Below the pieces are notes generated by a model. It did not search any database, was not told where the DNA came from, and saw only the letters and a list, made by a program, of their open reading frames with translations. Shown one piece after another: positions 1 to 9,924 of a stretch of DNA of 64,000 bases. Both the position numbers and the translations under genes were made by a program. Position 1 is the stretch's first letter; every line of letters begins with the position of its first letter. Source of the stretch: Pollenia angustigena (taxonomy: Eukaryota > Arthropoda > Insecta > Diptera > Polleniidae); the NCBI GenBank assembly GCA_930367215.1, contig OV884059.1, positions 63,707,393-63,771,392 of the forward strand. Reading direction: 5' to 3'.

Positions 1-201
1 ACATTAGTTCTAATAATTTTACACAAATGGATATTTAAATAAATCAATGCATGCATATTTTTCCATTGAAATAATATTATGTATTTTATTTTTAAGAAAA
101 TGTGGGGATTTTTGGGGATAAGAAAATAGCTATTTTGGGGATTTTTGGGGATGAAAAATTGCAAATTGGGGATAAGGCTTAAAATAAAACTGGGAACCCT
201 G
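1..201. mobile_element. 3' end of a hAT-like element running in from the left edge
   Basis: The stretch ends in a terminal inverted-repeat-like sequence whose reverse complement starts CAGGGTTCCCAG, the form usual for hAT termini. Inside it the motif TTTGGGGAT recurs three or four times between 101 and 170, like the subterminal repeats of hAT elements. The other end lies outside the window, so neither target duplication nor superfamily can be confirmed. Confidence 0.5.
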
Positions 202-791
202 CTTTACACTAAGCTAGTTTTTGCAAAGACTTTTCTCTCTTTGCAAAAACTTTGCTCTCTTTGCAAAGTGAATGTGCAAAGTGTTCCACAAAGGAATTAA
301 TCATCTTTGCATTTCTGTCTTATCACTTTTCACTTTTGCAGTGTTACATGTTATTTAAGAAAAAAAAGATATTTTATTTTCTAGTAAGTTTTTTTTTATA
401 AAATTATTGTAAATAGCATATGAGAATTATTTCTTTTTAAAAGTTATTTTTATTATATAAGCCAGTTTTATTTTGGAATGTGTTCAATGAATCAAATTTC
501 AATTTATAAAGCTTTCTTGTAATAGTCTTATTCCTTCATTTGTTCACATATTTTTGCTTATGCAAACCTTTGCTTAACATTGAAGCTATAGATATGTACA
601 TATGCATATAAATTATAAATTAGAATCATTGAACACATTCGAAAATTAAAATGGTTTATATAATTAATAGAAATAATTTATAAAAAGAAATAATACATAA
701 AATGTGTTAAGTATATCTATACACATTCTGCTGGTGTCTTATAATTGTGAAAATGTATGTATACACAAAATTTACTTCATTGCTAAATAAA

Positions 792-934
792 GTCAGGGTT
801 TACATTATGAAAGTTTTCTTTCAGAAAGTCTGAGTTTATTGGTGAGAGGGAAGAGAAGAAAAGCATGTTATCTTCCCCTCTCACCAATCAACTCTGACTT
901 TCTGAAAGAAAACTTTCATAGTGTGAACCCAGAC
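792..934. mobile_element. Palindromic MITE, 143 bp
   Basis: Two arms of about 58 bases (792-851 and 874-934) are near-perfect reverse complements separated by about 20 bases. The outer ends are GTCAGGGTTTACA and, on the other strand, GTCTGGGTTCACA. The repeat is nearly complete, so the DNA can fold into one long hairpin. Three A bases flank both ends and could be a short target duplication, but this is not decisive. Confidence 0.7.
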
Positions 935-1056
935 AAAGGGTAGTTTAAAAAAAATATGTAACATGAAGGTACAATAAATCCCAGTAGTGTACAGATTTCC
1001 TAATTCCTAATAATATGTATATATCTATAGCTTCAATTTTTAAAGTATGTGAATTA

Positions 1057-1266
1057 TTAAAGGAATAGGACTATTGCAAGATAGCTTAAACATTTCATTT
1101 TTAAGGTTATCAAATTATAAAAACAGGCTTCCTGGGAGGAAGTTTTGAAAAAAGCCCAATCTTTGCAACTGGCGTTTGTCCAAAAAACATGGACATATGC
1201 GTCTACTACACCATCGACAACTCTATGGATGGTTCTGTAAACTGCTGATTTTGCAACACTATGCAT
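1057..1266 (-). pseudogene. Possible Harbinger-type transposase relic
   Basis: A 69-codon open stretch contains SAVYRTIHRVVDGVVDAY, which resembles the helix-turn-helix that precedes the nuclease domain of PIF/Harbinger (HARBI1-like) transposases. Only this short stretch is recognisable: no DDE residues are visible, and flanking frames carry stops. It lies centrally in the TTTGCAAAG-repeat element and fits a decayed transposase of that element. The assignment rests on one motif and could be chance. Confidence 0.25.
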
Positions 1267-1815
1267 AGCTGCAACTCTATGGTACTGGCAACCATGATTT
1301 TCAGCTTACAAACTGCGCTTTTAATTGTGCTCTAATTCTTCTTTAATTTTATTTAAAAAGAAATCAACTTAAATCAATTAAAATTTTGTAGTCCGAAAAA
1401 TTAATTCGGGCTCTATAATTTCTTATTATGCCCACGTCTCCACTATTGTAGAACAAAAACTCGCGTCTTAATATTTTGAAAGCTTCACTAGCTATAACAA
1501 TATGAATTTGCAAAGAGATCGTTTACCTTGCAAATTTTTGACAAACTTATCAAAATTTGCTTTGCAAAAATAGAATTTACAGTTTTTGTGGAACGAAACA
1601 GCATACTTATTTGCAAAGTCTTTGCAAATTACACTTTGCAATAATAACTTTGCACTTTGCATAAGAGAACGTACGTGGAGCAGAAATTAAAAAGAGAATA
1701 TAAAAATTGCAAAGACTTTGCAAATTTCACTTATCAATTTCAACTTATCACTTATCAAATTAAATAGTTCTGTGGAACAATTTGAAAAGTGCAAAGTGAA
1801 AAGTTGGTTTGTGGA

Positions 1816-2629
1816 ATAGGGCCCAGGTAGAAGCCAATACAAACCAAACAAATTTCATCAGTAACGCCCTAGAACAGAAAGTATGTATTTTGGGCAGTTA
1901 AGTCAAAATGCAGCTAACTTTGATTTTTTGTATGAAAAAAAGTTTAAAATGCCAAAAATGTGCAGGTATAGAAAGTGAACTTTGAAAAGAAATTTGTGTG
2001 GGATTTTAAAGAATAATGACAAAAATTATTTCCTTAGTGCAGTTAAATCAAAAGTACACTTAACAATAGTCAGTTAAGTCAAAACTCCTGTATGTGTTTA
2101 TTAAATTTGAAGAACTTTAAGAAAATTGTTTTTGCGTCGCTCTAAAAAACAGCGCTTTTTGTTTTATATATATCATGACTAGAATATGGCTTCATTTATG
2201 TAATGCTCACTTTTTACTCACGCAATAAAATGATGCCCATTTTATTTTTTCATCAAATAGTAATTACATCGACCCTTGATATCTGATCGAAAAATTTCCA
2301 ATCGTATCGTGGATATTAATATTTTTAATGTTCAATATTTAAGTGGATTGTGAAACTCTTGGCCCTTTTTACAGTATTTTTTTTTTATTTTTAATACTAC
2401 AAATAGGACCTTTTGTAATTATATTTATTTAAAAATCGGAATTAAGACATTTGTAAAGGCAAACTTAATAAGGGTTTTCATGATATCGCTTAAAAGTCTA
2501 GCAATCTGTGCAAACTGTGCATTTTTACTCCCTCGCAAATGAACTGTCAAAAATTGCATGAGAATACTTTTATACATACTTCGTAAATTTGATATTTTAG
2601 TGGTTTTCAATGAAAAATCCAAGTGGTTA
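1816..2629. other. No recognisable gene or element
   Basis: AT-rich sequence with scattered short open frames that show no family motif. I see no terminal repeats or RNA gene here. Confidence 0.5.
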
Positions 2630-2637
2630 TTAATCAC

Positions 2638-3524
2638 CAGGGAAACCAGAAATATGCTCTAAAAATGCTTTTTATGCCCATTAAATATGCAGCAAAAATT
2701 CGAAAATATGCCCCAAAAATATCAAAAATTGCTCATTTAAAAACAAAATATTAAACATTTGCATTTAAAAAAAAAAAAAAACAATATTAAAATTATAATC
2801 GGTTAAGTATTTACAGACCAAGTCGAAAAGAATTTAATCTGCTGTAACATATTTTTTAGCCGCATTTTATCTAAACGCCAACATAATTAGATGGCTTACG
2901 TAATACGAACACAAATAGTCTAATTTGGAAAGAAGTTCCAAAGCAAGACGGACGGATGGGCATCGTAAAATCACTTTAAAAAGTGATTCTCAGTTGATCG
3001 GTGAACTAAAAGATTGGTTCAGATTTCTCTGTATTGCACACATCGCCCAAAACGTATGCTTATAATTGCTTTTTCTTTATTTTTTGCTTTTATGTAACAT
3101 TTTAAAGTTTAAAATAACATAATCTTTAATGACCACCTGCTTTGTCTTAATTTGTACTCTTAAACAAATTAAATGTGGATGGCAAACAGAAAAGCCATCT
3201 GTTAACCAGAACTTCGAAAAAAAATTTTTGTTTTTATTTGCTGCGAAAGCTTACAAGAGACATCTAAAAAATCTAATATGTATCAAAATATGCCTTAAAA
3301 AGGCAAAATATGCACTAAAATCTTAAAAAAATGCTGCAAAAAGGCTCTTTTAACTAAATTATGCAAAAAAAAAAAAATGCACCAAACGGTAAAATATGCC
3401 AAAATATGCACTAACAAATCGATGCCAAAATTTATAAAAAGCTCTAAAACGGATAAATATATCATTTCTGCCTTCATTGTTCGCACAAGGAAAAACAAGC
3501 AATTGCATATTTATAGTTTCCCTG
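2638..3524. mobile_element. Non-autonomous hAT element with 8-bp target duplication
   Basis: The element starts CAGGGAAACCAGAAATATGC and ends with an inverted copy (GCATATTTATAGTTTCCCTG). It is flanked by a perfect 8-bp direct repeat, TTAATCAC, at 2630-2637 and 3525-3532, the target-duplication length of hAT elements. The motif AAATATGC recurs about seven times near both ends (2650-2715 and 3285-3410) in the layout of transposase-binding subterminal repeats. No transposase is left: the open frames inside are AT-rich and without motifs. At 887 bp it is a deletion derivative or MITE. Confidence 0.85.
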
Positions 3525-4227
3525 TTAATCACAAACAATAAATTCTAGCAATAATTTGAGCAAATTAGTCTTTTGACTTTCTTTGTGCATGGCGCCATGT
3601 TTGTTAAAAATCAAAGTAAATTTCTGCAAAAATATGGACTCTATTTAAAATTATCATTGTTTTAAATTAATTTTAAATGAAAAATGTTAATATAACATTG
3701 TTCAATATTTCATCCATAAAAACCTGATTTTCTTGTTTTGTATAGAAAAAACAACAACACTATAAAAAAAACATAAGGTAAACAAAGGGAAAAATAAAGA
3801 AGTGAAACATGTGTTGCAGGCAGCGTTACCGTTGGTGCCACTAAAGTGGCTATGTGCCACTTTTTCGACTGCTTGGATACTATTTGGCCACTTTTACAAA
3901 ACGCACCCAAATGTGGTACTTTTTGTGATTCTTGCACTTTTTTGATACTTTTTACGATAGGAAAAGATACTTTTTTTCTTTCTGTTTCTGAAAACGTTTT
4001 TAAAATTTGTGTAATTGACATTAAAAGTAAAATCCAAGTTTTTACCAAAAATTGCGTAAAGAATTAATATAAAAAACAAAAAGCTCAATATATTGAAGTA
4101 TTTAGACCCATTATTTATAGTGTCTAGAGTTTAAAGTTATTATAACTGACCCGATGCATTTATACATGAATTTAAACTTCTAGAGAGTTAAGAAAATTAC
4201 ACGAATTATGAACACATATTTTAAATT

Positions 4228-4460
4228 TCGAATGATGAAGATTTTTGGAGTGAAATTGGAACATTGAAAAATAGATTTGATGAGTATACCTGTATATATA
4301 TTCAAACTTGTACAAATTGATCTCTCATATTTTTACATTGTCACACAATAGTGCTTCTGCTGAGCGTGTTTTTACTAAGTTAGCTTTAATCAAAAATAAA
4401 GTAACAAATAGGTTAAAAGTAAGTACTTGCGAATCCATGATTTTATTTTTAAATTTGTAA
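4228..4460 (+). pseudogene. hAT transposase C-terminal dimerisation domain, fragment
   Basis: Two pieces in nearby frames resemble the end of hAT transposases. One at 4228-4315 contains DEDFWSEIGTLKNRFDEY. One at 4338-4460 contains SHNSASAERVFTKLALIKNK, followed by NRL and a stop at 4458-4460. The second matches the conserved part of the hAT C-terminal dimerisation region (usually L..PHS.A..ERVFS...LIK.K.RNRL), which contributes to the oligomeric transposase in the nucleus. Everything upstream, including the catalytic DDE core and BED finger, is missing. It sits inside an element with matching hAT termini and target duplication, which supports the call. Confidence 0.7.
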
Positions 4461-4666
4461 GATACTAGTCTTGAAGATTGGGTTCAAAGTAAAGACATTT
4501 TACGAAAGTATAGTATATAGTCGTTTTAAGAACAATTAATTGTAAAAAAGTTTGTATGAAACTGACCATTAATAAATAACACAGGACTACACTGAAAAAG
4601 TTTGTTTAACCATTCCAACTGATTCTTATATATTTTGGAACGCTAAAGACGAATATGAGCGCAGTT

Positions 4667-5217
4667 TTCTCCCATCACGTCACATTTATCAGATACACCA
4701 ATTATTGTAATTTCGGAAGATGTTTAGTAAGACAATTAATAACAAAATCCAGTTTTATAGTTTGGTTTATAAACCTGATTACAAAAATTTTAAGCAATAA
4801 TAGAAGAAATTGGATAAAAACTAAATATGCTTTAGTATAGAAATTAAAACACTAGCACTTATATTCAGTAGCATGTATGCATTTATTTGTATTAAATTGC
4901 GGAACTGATTAAATATAGTATTTGAAAAAGTGATATTTTCGTTTTTTTGTTATAGGATTAGCTGCCAGGCCTACGGTGTCTACAAGAACATTTCTTTCTC
5001 ATATTTATAAAAAACTAAAATTAGTTTCTGTTTTCAATACAAATATACCAAAGAAATGTTCTTGTCGACATCGTGGGCCTGGGCCTACAACTTTTGTAAT
5101 TAGGTTGACCGAAGAATAAAATTATAAAACTATGGATTTTGTTATTAATTGTGGTACAAATCATCTTCCGAAATTACAGTAATTGGTGAAACTGATTAAT
5201 TAGACGTGATGGGAGAA
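4667..5217. repeat. Imperfect foldback (long inverted repeat) nested in the hAT element
   Basis: The left end TTCTCCCATCACGTC matches the right end inverted. The arms continue through TGTAATTTCGGAAGATG and CAATTAATAACAAAATCCA with indels. A tight inner hairpin pairs 4975-5010 with about 5050-5085 (ACAAGAACATTTCTTT and its complement). It looks like a MITE or foldback transposon. Confidence 0.65.
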
Positions 5218-5816
5218 TCGGGGGGAATGGGCAAATAAATTTCTTAAAAGTTTTTAAATATCTACCTGTGCAATACAATGCCTTTAATAAATCAAAGAAA
5301 ATGTATTCAGAAGGAAAGTACAAGAAATATATTATTAAATGTATATTGAAAAAACATTACATAAATATATTCTATTTGCTGCAATAATCCAAAAACCATG
5401 TTTGACAAAAAACAAGTTTAACGTTTTTGAATTACCAAAACATTAAAGTCAATATTTTATAAAAATTACTTCTCGAGAGAAATATTTCCAAAATATTTAT
5501 TTTAGTTTTTACAACAAATAAGTCATTTGTAAGTAAGTATGTATGTCGATTGTAATACGATCAATTTGTTTTTAGTGTACATAATTACTATACAATGTTT
5601 TTTGTTATGTTTTTATACCATTTAATATTATTATTATAAATAGAAAAATACGCAAAAAATACATAATGTGGTGTACTGATTTTAATTTTAAGAGATGTGC
5701 CCATTTTTTTAAAGATCCCCTTTTTGGTGCCACTTTTTTTGTAGATATCCCCTTTTTTGGTACTTTTTAAAAATATCCGACGGTAACACTGGTTGCAGGA
5801 AAATAAATAATTATAT

Positions 5817-5837
5817 TCTCTCTCTCTCTCTCTCTCT
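5817..5837. repeat. (TC)n microsatellite
   Basis: About ten uninterrupted TC units just right of the hAT target duplication. Confidence 0.9.
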
Positions 5838-6142
5838 GGTTCTACGGGTAAGTGTTTAGAATCTTTCTTAAATTAATGCATATGTTGTCTTTGAAGCTTT
5901 TTCTTACTTTTATTTCAAACTCAAACTAATTTGATACTACATGAAATTCAAGTTGTTTCATCTTGAAATAACTTTCATTTAACGTGATTCGCAGTGTTAT
6001 TTCAATATGAATGTCGTTTTGCTCTAACTTTACGGGAATGTTAAATTAACATGAATTATAGTTATTTAAAAGAAAAAATTGTTGTTCGCAAGTAATTGTT
6101 AACTTTTAGCACGTCGACTATGTTTAGGAGAGAGCCATATAA

Positions 6143-6215
6143 GCCCGGCTAGCTCAGTCGGTAGAGCATGAGACTCTTAATCTCAGGGTCGTGGGTTCGA
6201 GCCCCACGTTGGGCG
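6143..6215 (+). tRNA. tRNA-Lys (CTT)
   Basis: A 73-base cloverleaf. The acceptor stem pairs GCCCGGC with GTTGGGC (two G-U pairs), the D arm contains AGCTCAGTCGGTAGAGC and the T arm contains GGTTCGAGCCC. The anticodon stem TGAGA/TCTCA closes the loop CTCTTAA with anticodon CTT at 6176-6178. The internal A and B boxes for RNA polymerase III are intact, and a run of T begins about eight bases after the 3' end. No intron. CCA is not encoded, as expected in eukaryotes. Confidence 0.96.
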
Positions 6216-6285
6216 AGTAACTTTTTATATATTTTTTTAAACATTAAAAAAATATCAATGCAAAAATATTTTAAGTCTTTCATGT

Positions 6286-6359
6286 GGCCCATTAGCTCAG
6301 TTGGTTAGAGCGTCGTGCTAATAACGCGAAGGTCGCGGGTTCGATCCCCTCATGGGCCA
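6286..6359 (+). tRNA. tRNA-Ile (AAT)
   Basis: A 74-base cloverleaf with acceptor GGCCCAT/ATGGGCC, discriminator A, anticodon stem TCGTG/CGCGA and anticodon AAT at 6320-6322 (read with inosine at the wobble position). A seven-T terminator follows directly. It lies 70 bases after the tRNA-Lys gene on the same strand and is identical in all 74 bases to the copies at 27494 and 37298. Confidence 0.97.
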
Positions 6360-6515
6360 GTTTTTTTGTGTTAATTAATCATTAAACCAGTAAACGTCCT
6401 TGGGCACCATAAGCTGCGATATCAAGAGATCTGTTAATTTTGAACTTTGCCGAATAAAATTCAGTGAGTGAGTTAATTTCAAGCAATTTTTAAATTTTAC
6501 TCCACAGAATGGCTC

Positions 6516-6875
6516 TTGCACAAAATAGTAAGCGAACGGAAAAATTGCAAACACTTGAAGGCAAATCAAAACAGATGTATTTGCCTGTTTTATCGTTACT
6601 ACAACGGGATGTGTTCTGATGAAATTATGGATCTGGTTCCCGAAACCCGTACGTTTGTTCGTAATACACGTTTTTCCTCAAGAGCCCATTCTTATGTGGT
6701 CGATTGGCAGGTGAATCGTTCAACGCATTACAGAGAGATTTCGTTTTTTCCCCGGACAGTGCGTATGTGGAATAACCTTCCCGCAGAAGTCTTCCCTCTC
6801 ACTTACAACATGATTAAGTTCATATCGAATATTCACAAACACTACTCCCTCTATCCTCCTTCCCACAACCTATAG
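6516..6875 (+). pseudogene. C-terminal fragment of a non-LTR retrotransposon reverse transcriptase
   Basis: The open frame of 119 codons contains LFYRYYNGMCSDEI, FSSRAHSYVV and FFPRTVRMWNNLPAEVFP. This is the segment that closes the RT polyprotein in many CR1/jockey/L2-like LINEs (the usual form is F.PRT.RLWN.LP...FP). All upstream domains (endonuclease, palm and YADD) are absent, so this is a 5'-truncated insertion, the usual outcome of target-primed reverse transcription. The start codon is incidental. The stop is at 6873-6875. No target duplication was found. Confidence 0.65.
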
Positions 6876-7125
6876 TTCCAACACAATGCAATGCATTAGT
6901 AGGGGTCATCCAGAAAAAAAACAAGCCCAATGGATTTCGTAGCGAAATGTATGTAAGAAGTAAACTTAACATCTCTAATATATTAATGTAACATTACTAA
7001 TTCTAAAGCCACAGTTAGCTGACAGTAACAGTAACGTTGCAAATCAGCTGCTTCATTTTTGTATGTAAAGCTATTATAACGATTATATTTAGCAGTAAGA
7101 TGTAACTTAACTTTAACGTCTAACG
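6876..7125. other. Probable 3' untranslated remainder of the LINE fragment, otherwise nothing
   Basis: No ORF or RNA motif. The sequence follows directly on the LINE stop codon and may be its 3' UTR, but I see no tail or target duplication. Confidence 0.35.
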
Positions 7126-7239
7126 CCTGTATTTATAAAAAATTTTTAAATTTAATAAAGGTTTACAAAACAAATGTGGTATGAAAATTCTCCTTAATAA
7201 ACGTTTGTTAAATTTAATAATCGTTTATAAATACGGGGG
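7126..7239. mobile_element. Short palindromic MITE-like repeat
   Basis: The left end CCTGTATTTATAAA is repeated inverted at the right end (CCCCGTATTTATAAA on the minus strand), with further matching bases (TTAAATTTAATAA and GTTTA) towards the centre. Confidence 0.5.
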
Positions 7240-7971
7240 TAAATCTGTAGAAAATTGATTTTACTTCCTTTTTTACTGTACGGTATTTGATTGACTTTTA
7301 AAAAACACATACATATAGAAAACTGATAAATATCTGTGCTCGAATTTAACAAAAAAAAAAAAATTTCAAATTCAAGCCGGAACTTAAAAAAAAAACAATT
7401 CAAAGAGTGCATATTTTGCACACTTAAATTAGTAACGGGGAATCAAATTAACGTTCACGGACAGGTCGATTTGACATGTTTCGATAGGAACCACACTATC
7501 TCCTCAGAAATCGTTGACGTTTAACGCTCACCGCCATTGACGACGCACAGTTGCTGAAAATCGTTTTTCATCGGCCAAAAATCTGTTACTTTTGAACCGA
7601 TAGAGATAATTTTGCAATTTTTTTTTGCAGGAGAGAAGACTACTTGAACTTTTTTACAGTTTTAATTTTGTTAAAATCCGTTCAGTAGTTGTTGAGAAAT
7701 TTAAGGTCAAAGTTGAACTTTTGATGTTTTTTGGCATTTAGTATGAAAATGCTAATGATTGAGATTTAGAACTATATATATATATATATATGTTCCCGAC
7801 GATCCTATAAGGAGCATAGGGCCCCAACAAAATCTCTCCACTTTGATCTATGCATCGCAATTCTCTTCACTTCGTTCCAACTGGTGTTAAAAGTTGTTGC
7901 TTCAGCTATGACTTGCCTTCTCCATGTATGGGCCGGACGTCCTCTTCTACGACTACCTTGTGGATTCCACT

Positions 7972-9924
7972 CTATGGCGGTTTTAGCAATGTCTGGGTGT
8001 GTTTTTCTTCAGCGGTTATGGGAGATTGCTGCGTTTCGAACCACAGCCTCTCATTGGATAACGTTTGTGGCCAATACACCCGAAGTATTCTTCTCAGACA
8101 GCGGTTTATAAATATTTGCATTGCCTGGATGTCTGGAGGGGCCGCATTCCATGTTTCGCAACCGTATAACAAAGTAGAACGAACATTAGAGTTAAACAGT
8201 TTAATTTTGACACCACGAGAGAGTGTGGAAGATTTCCATATGTAATTAAGTTGGCCGAAAGTTTGTGATGCTTTTTTAATTCTGTTAGAGATATCTGCGC
8301 TCGAGCCACCAGTTGTTGTTAATATAGAGCCGAGATAACAGAAAGAGTCTACATCCTCCAGCATATTATTACCAATTGTAAATCTGCTGCTGGTTTCAGC
8401 GTTTATTCTCATCACCTTGGTCTTGCCAATGTTTATTTTAAGGCCAGCATTCGAGGCCATGTCTGAAAGATATTGCAACTTTGACTGCATATCAGAGTAT
8501 CGATGAGAGAGGAGGCAAATGTCATCGGCATATTCTAAGTCCTCTAATCTTCCATTAAGCCCCCAAGAAATGCCCCTATTATCTGCCATAGATTGTTTCA
8601 TGACAATATCCAATACGATGTTGAATAAGAGTGGAGACATTACGCAACCTTGCCGAACTCCCGTTCCTACTTTAACACTCCTGCTCAATTTGCCTTCATG
8701 AACAATGCGGCAACTGGCATCAGCGTACAGGCTCTTGATAAGGTGGATTAGTTTGAGTGGGACACCTTTGCACTGTAAGGCTTTCCAAATAACGTTGTGG
8801 TTTAGGGTATCGAAAGCTTTCTCAAAATCAATAAATACCAGATACAGTGGAGAACGCCATTCGACCGACTGTTCCACTATAATCCTGAGTGTATTAACAT
8901 GGTCAATACAAGATTTGTTTGGGCGGAAGCCAGCTTGTTGACATCTGAGTTGAGGTGTTAGTACGTCTGAGATTCTTGACGTAATTATGTGGGTAATTAT
9001 TTTGTTGACCATACTCAGCAACGTTATTCCACGCCAGTTATTACGGCAAGTTAAATTGCCCTTTTTCGGAATGTTAATGATCATACCTTCCTTTAGTTCG
9101 TCAGGAACTCTTTCATTATTCCATATGTCATCTTCTAAGGGCAAAATAAGCTGGGCACAGGTAGAGGGATCTGTTTTGAGAAGTTCTGGGGAAATGTTGT
9201 CAGGCCCAGGGCTTTTATTATTTTTAAGCAACTTTATAGCTGAAATCAGTTCAGAAATAGATGGAGTTGCGAAGGGAATATTTGCAGTATAATTATGGTT
9301 ATCGCAATTGCATATGGGCTCATCCCCACCAGGCCCCGGAGCAAGGATTAAGGAGTAGTAGTCGGCCCAAAGATCTAGCTGTTCCTCTTTCGATGTTATG
9401 AGTATGCCATCATTGTTTTGTATGGGCTTTCCCGTTACAGTGGCTTTATTGGTAAGCTTTTTGATGAGCTTATAGAGATCGCCAGAACGATTTGTATCCG
9501 CTGCAGCTTGAGCTTCTAACGCTATACCGTTCCTCCAAGCACGTTTGTCGTTGCGGGCATTTCGCTTTACAAGACGGTCTATAGCAGAGTGTTGTGAACG
9601 TAGGGTTGCTTTCGCGTTTCGGGTTTTGGCGGTATTAATAGCCGCTTTTATTAGTTTTCTTTCCCTTATCAAGGACCAAGTTTCGTCAGATAACCATTGC
9701 TTGCGTCTTTGTTCCTTGAAGCCTATGTGCTTCTTAGCCGCTTCTGGTATAACTTTCTTAATAGTTTGCCAGTCTTTTCGCTGTGCATATGATGTTGTTC
9801 TAACGGCTTGTTGCAGTTCTTGGGTGTAATTTGCAGCAACAGAGGGATTTCTTAGGTTATGTATGTTAAACTTTTTCTGGAGCGATGGATTTGCTCTGTT
9901 GATTGCCGCCAGTTTTATACGCAT
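7972..9924 (-). CDS. RTE retrotransposon reverse transcriptase domain
   Basis: This 650-codon frame holds the RT part of an RTE polyprotein, which copies element RNA into DNA at the nicked chromosomal target. Visible motifs in order are NKSPGPDNISPELLK (about residue 235), FRPNKSCIDHVNTLR, YLVFIDFEKAFDTLNH (first catalytic Asp), GVRQGCVMSPLLFN and EYADDICLL (catalytic YADD, near residue 465). The start shown is artificial: the frame is the continuation of the endonuclease ORF after a one-base deletion in the C run at about 9961-9965. The natural C-terminus is also out of frame: after TQQSPIT about 15 conserved residues are missing and the frame shifts near 8010. The matching frame then continues with EWNPQG and RRRGRPAHTWRR to a stop at 7805-7807. 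Confidence 0.9.
   Translation of the reverse strand: MRIKLAAINRANPSLQKKFNIHNLRNPSVAANYTQELQQAVRTTSYAQRKDWQTIKKVIPEAAKKHIGFKEQRRKQWLSDETWSLIRERKLIKAAINTAKTRNAKATLRSQHSAIDRLVKRNARNDKRAWRNGIALEAQAAADTNRSGDLYKLIKKLTNKATVTGKPIQNNDGILITSKEEQLDLWADYYSLILAPGPGGDEPICNCDNHNYTANIPFATPSISELISAIKLLKNNKSPGPDNISPELLKTDPSTCAQLILPLEDDIWNNERVPDELKEGMIINIPKKGNLTCRNNWRGITLLSMVNKIITHIITSRISDVLTPQLRCQQAGFRPNKSCIDHVNTLRIIVEQSVEWRSPLYLVFIDFEKAFDTLNHNVIWKALQCKGVPLKLIHLIKSLYADASCRIVHEGKLSRSVKVGTGVRQGCVMSPLLFNIVLDIVMKQSMADNRGISWGLNGRLEDLEYADDICLLSHRYSDMQSKLQYLSDMASNAGLKINIGKTKVMRINAETSSRFTIGNNMLEDVDSFCYLGSILTTTGGSSADISNRIKKASQTFGQLNYIWKSSTLSRGVKIKLFNSNVRSTLLYGCETWNAAPPDIQAMQIFINRCLRRILRVYWPQTLSNERLWFETQQSPITAEEKHTQTLLKPP

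Larger units (their letters stand above)
205..1815. mobile_element. Degraded element with TTTGCAAAG subterminal repeats, possibly PIF/Harbinger
   Basis: Short copies of the palindrome TTTGCAAAG or its half sites crowd both ends (about 217-330 and 1505-1800) and are rare between. The right end reads, on the minus strand, GGGCCCTATTCCACAAACC, a common MITE-type terminus. The left end is similar but has lost its first bases next to the hAT end at 201. A Harbinger-like peptide relic lies inside at 1057-1266, and a palindromic MITE at 792-934 is nested. The boundaries are inferred from motif distribution, not from a target duplication. Confidence 0.35.
3821..5791 (+). mobile_element. hAT element remnant with 8-bp target duplication and C-terminal transposase piece
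   Basis: The ends are CAGCGTTACCGT and, inverted, CAGTGTTACCGTC. Perfect 8-bp direct repeats GTTGCAGG flank it at 3813-3820 and 5792-5799. Subterminal copies of GGTACTTTT, GATACTTTT and GCCACTTTT are frequent at both ends. A fragment of the hAT C-terminal dimerisation domain is readable at 4228-4460. A large foldback (4667-5217) is nested downstream of it. At 1,971 bp the element is internally deleted compared with an autonomous hAT. Confidence 0.88.

Noticed and set aside
3710..4067. Overlapping small ORFs on both strands at the left end of the hAT element
   Set aside because: They cover terminal and subterminal repeat DNA and show no protein motifs.
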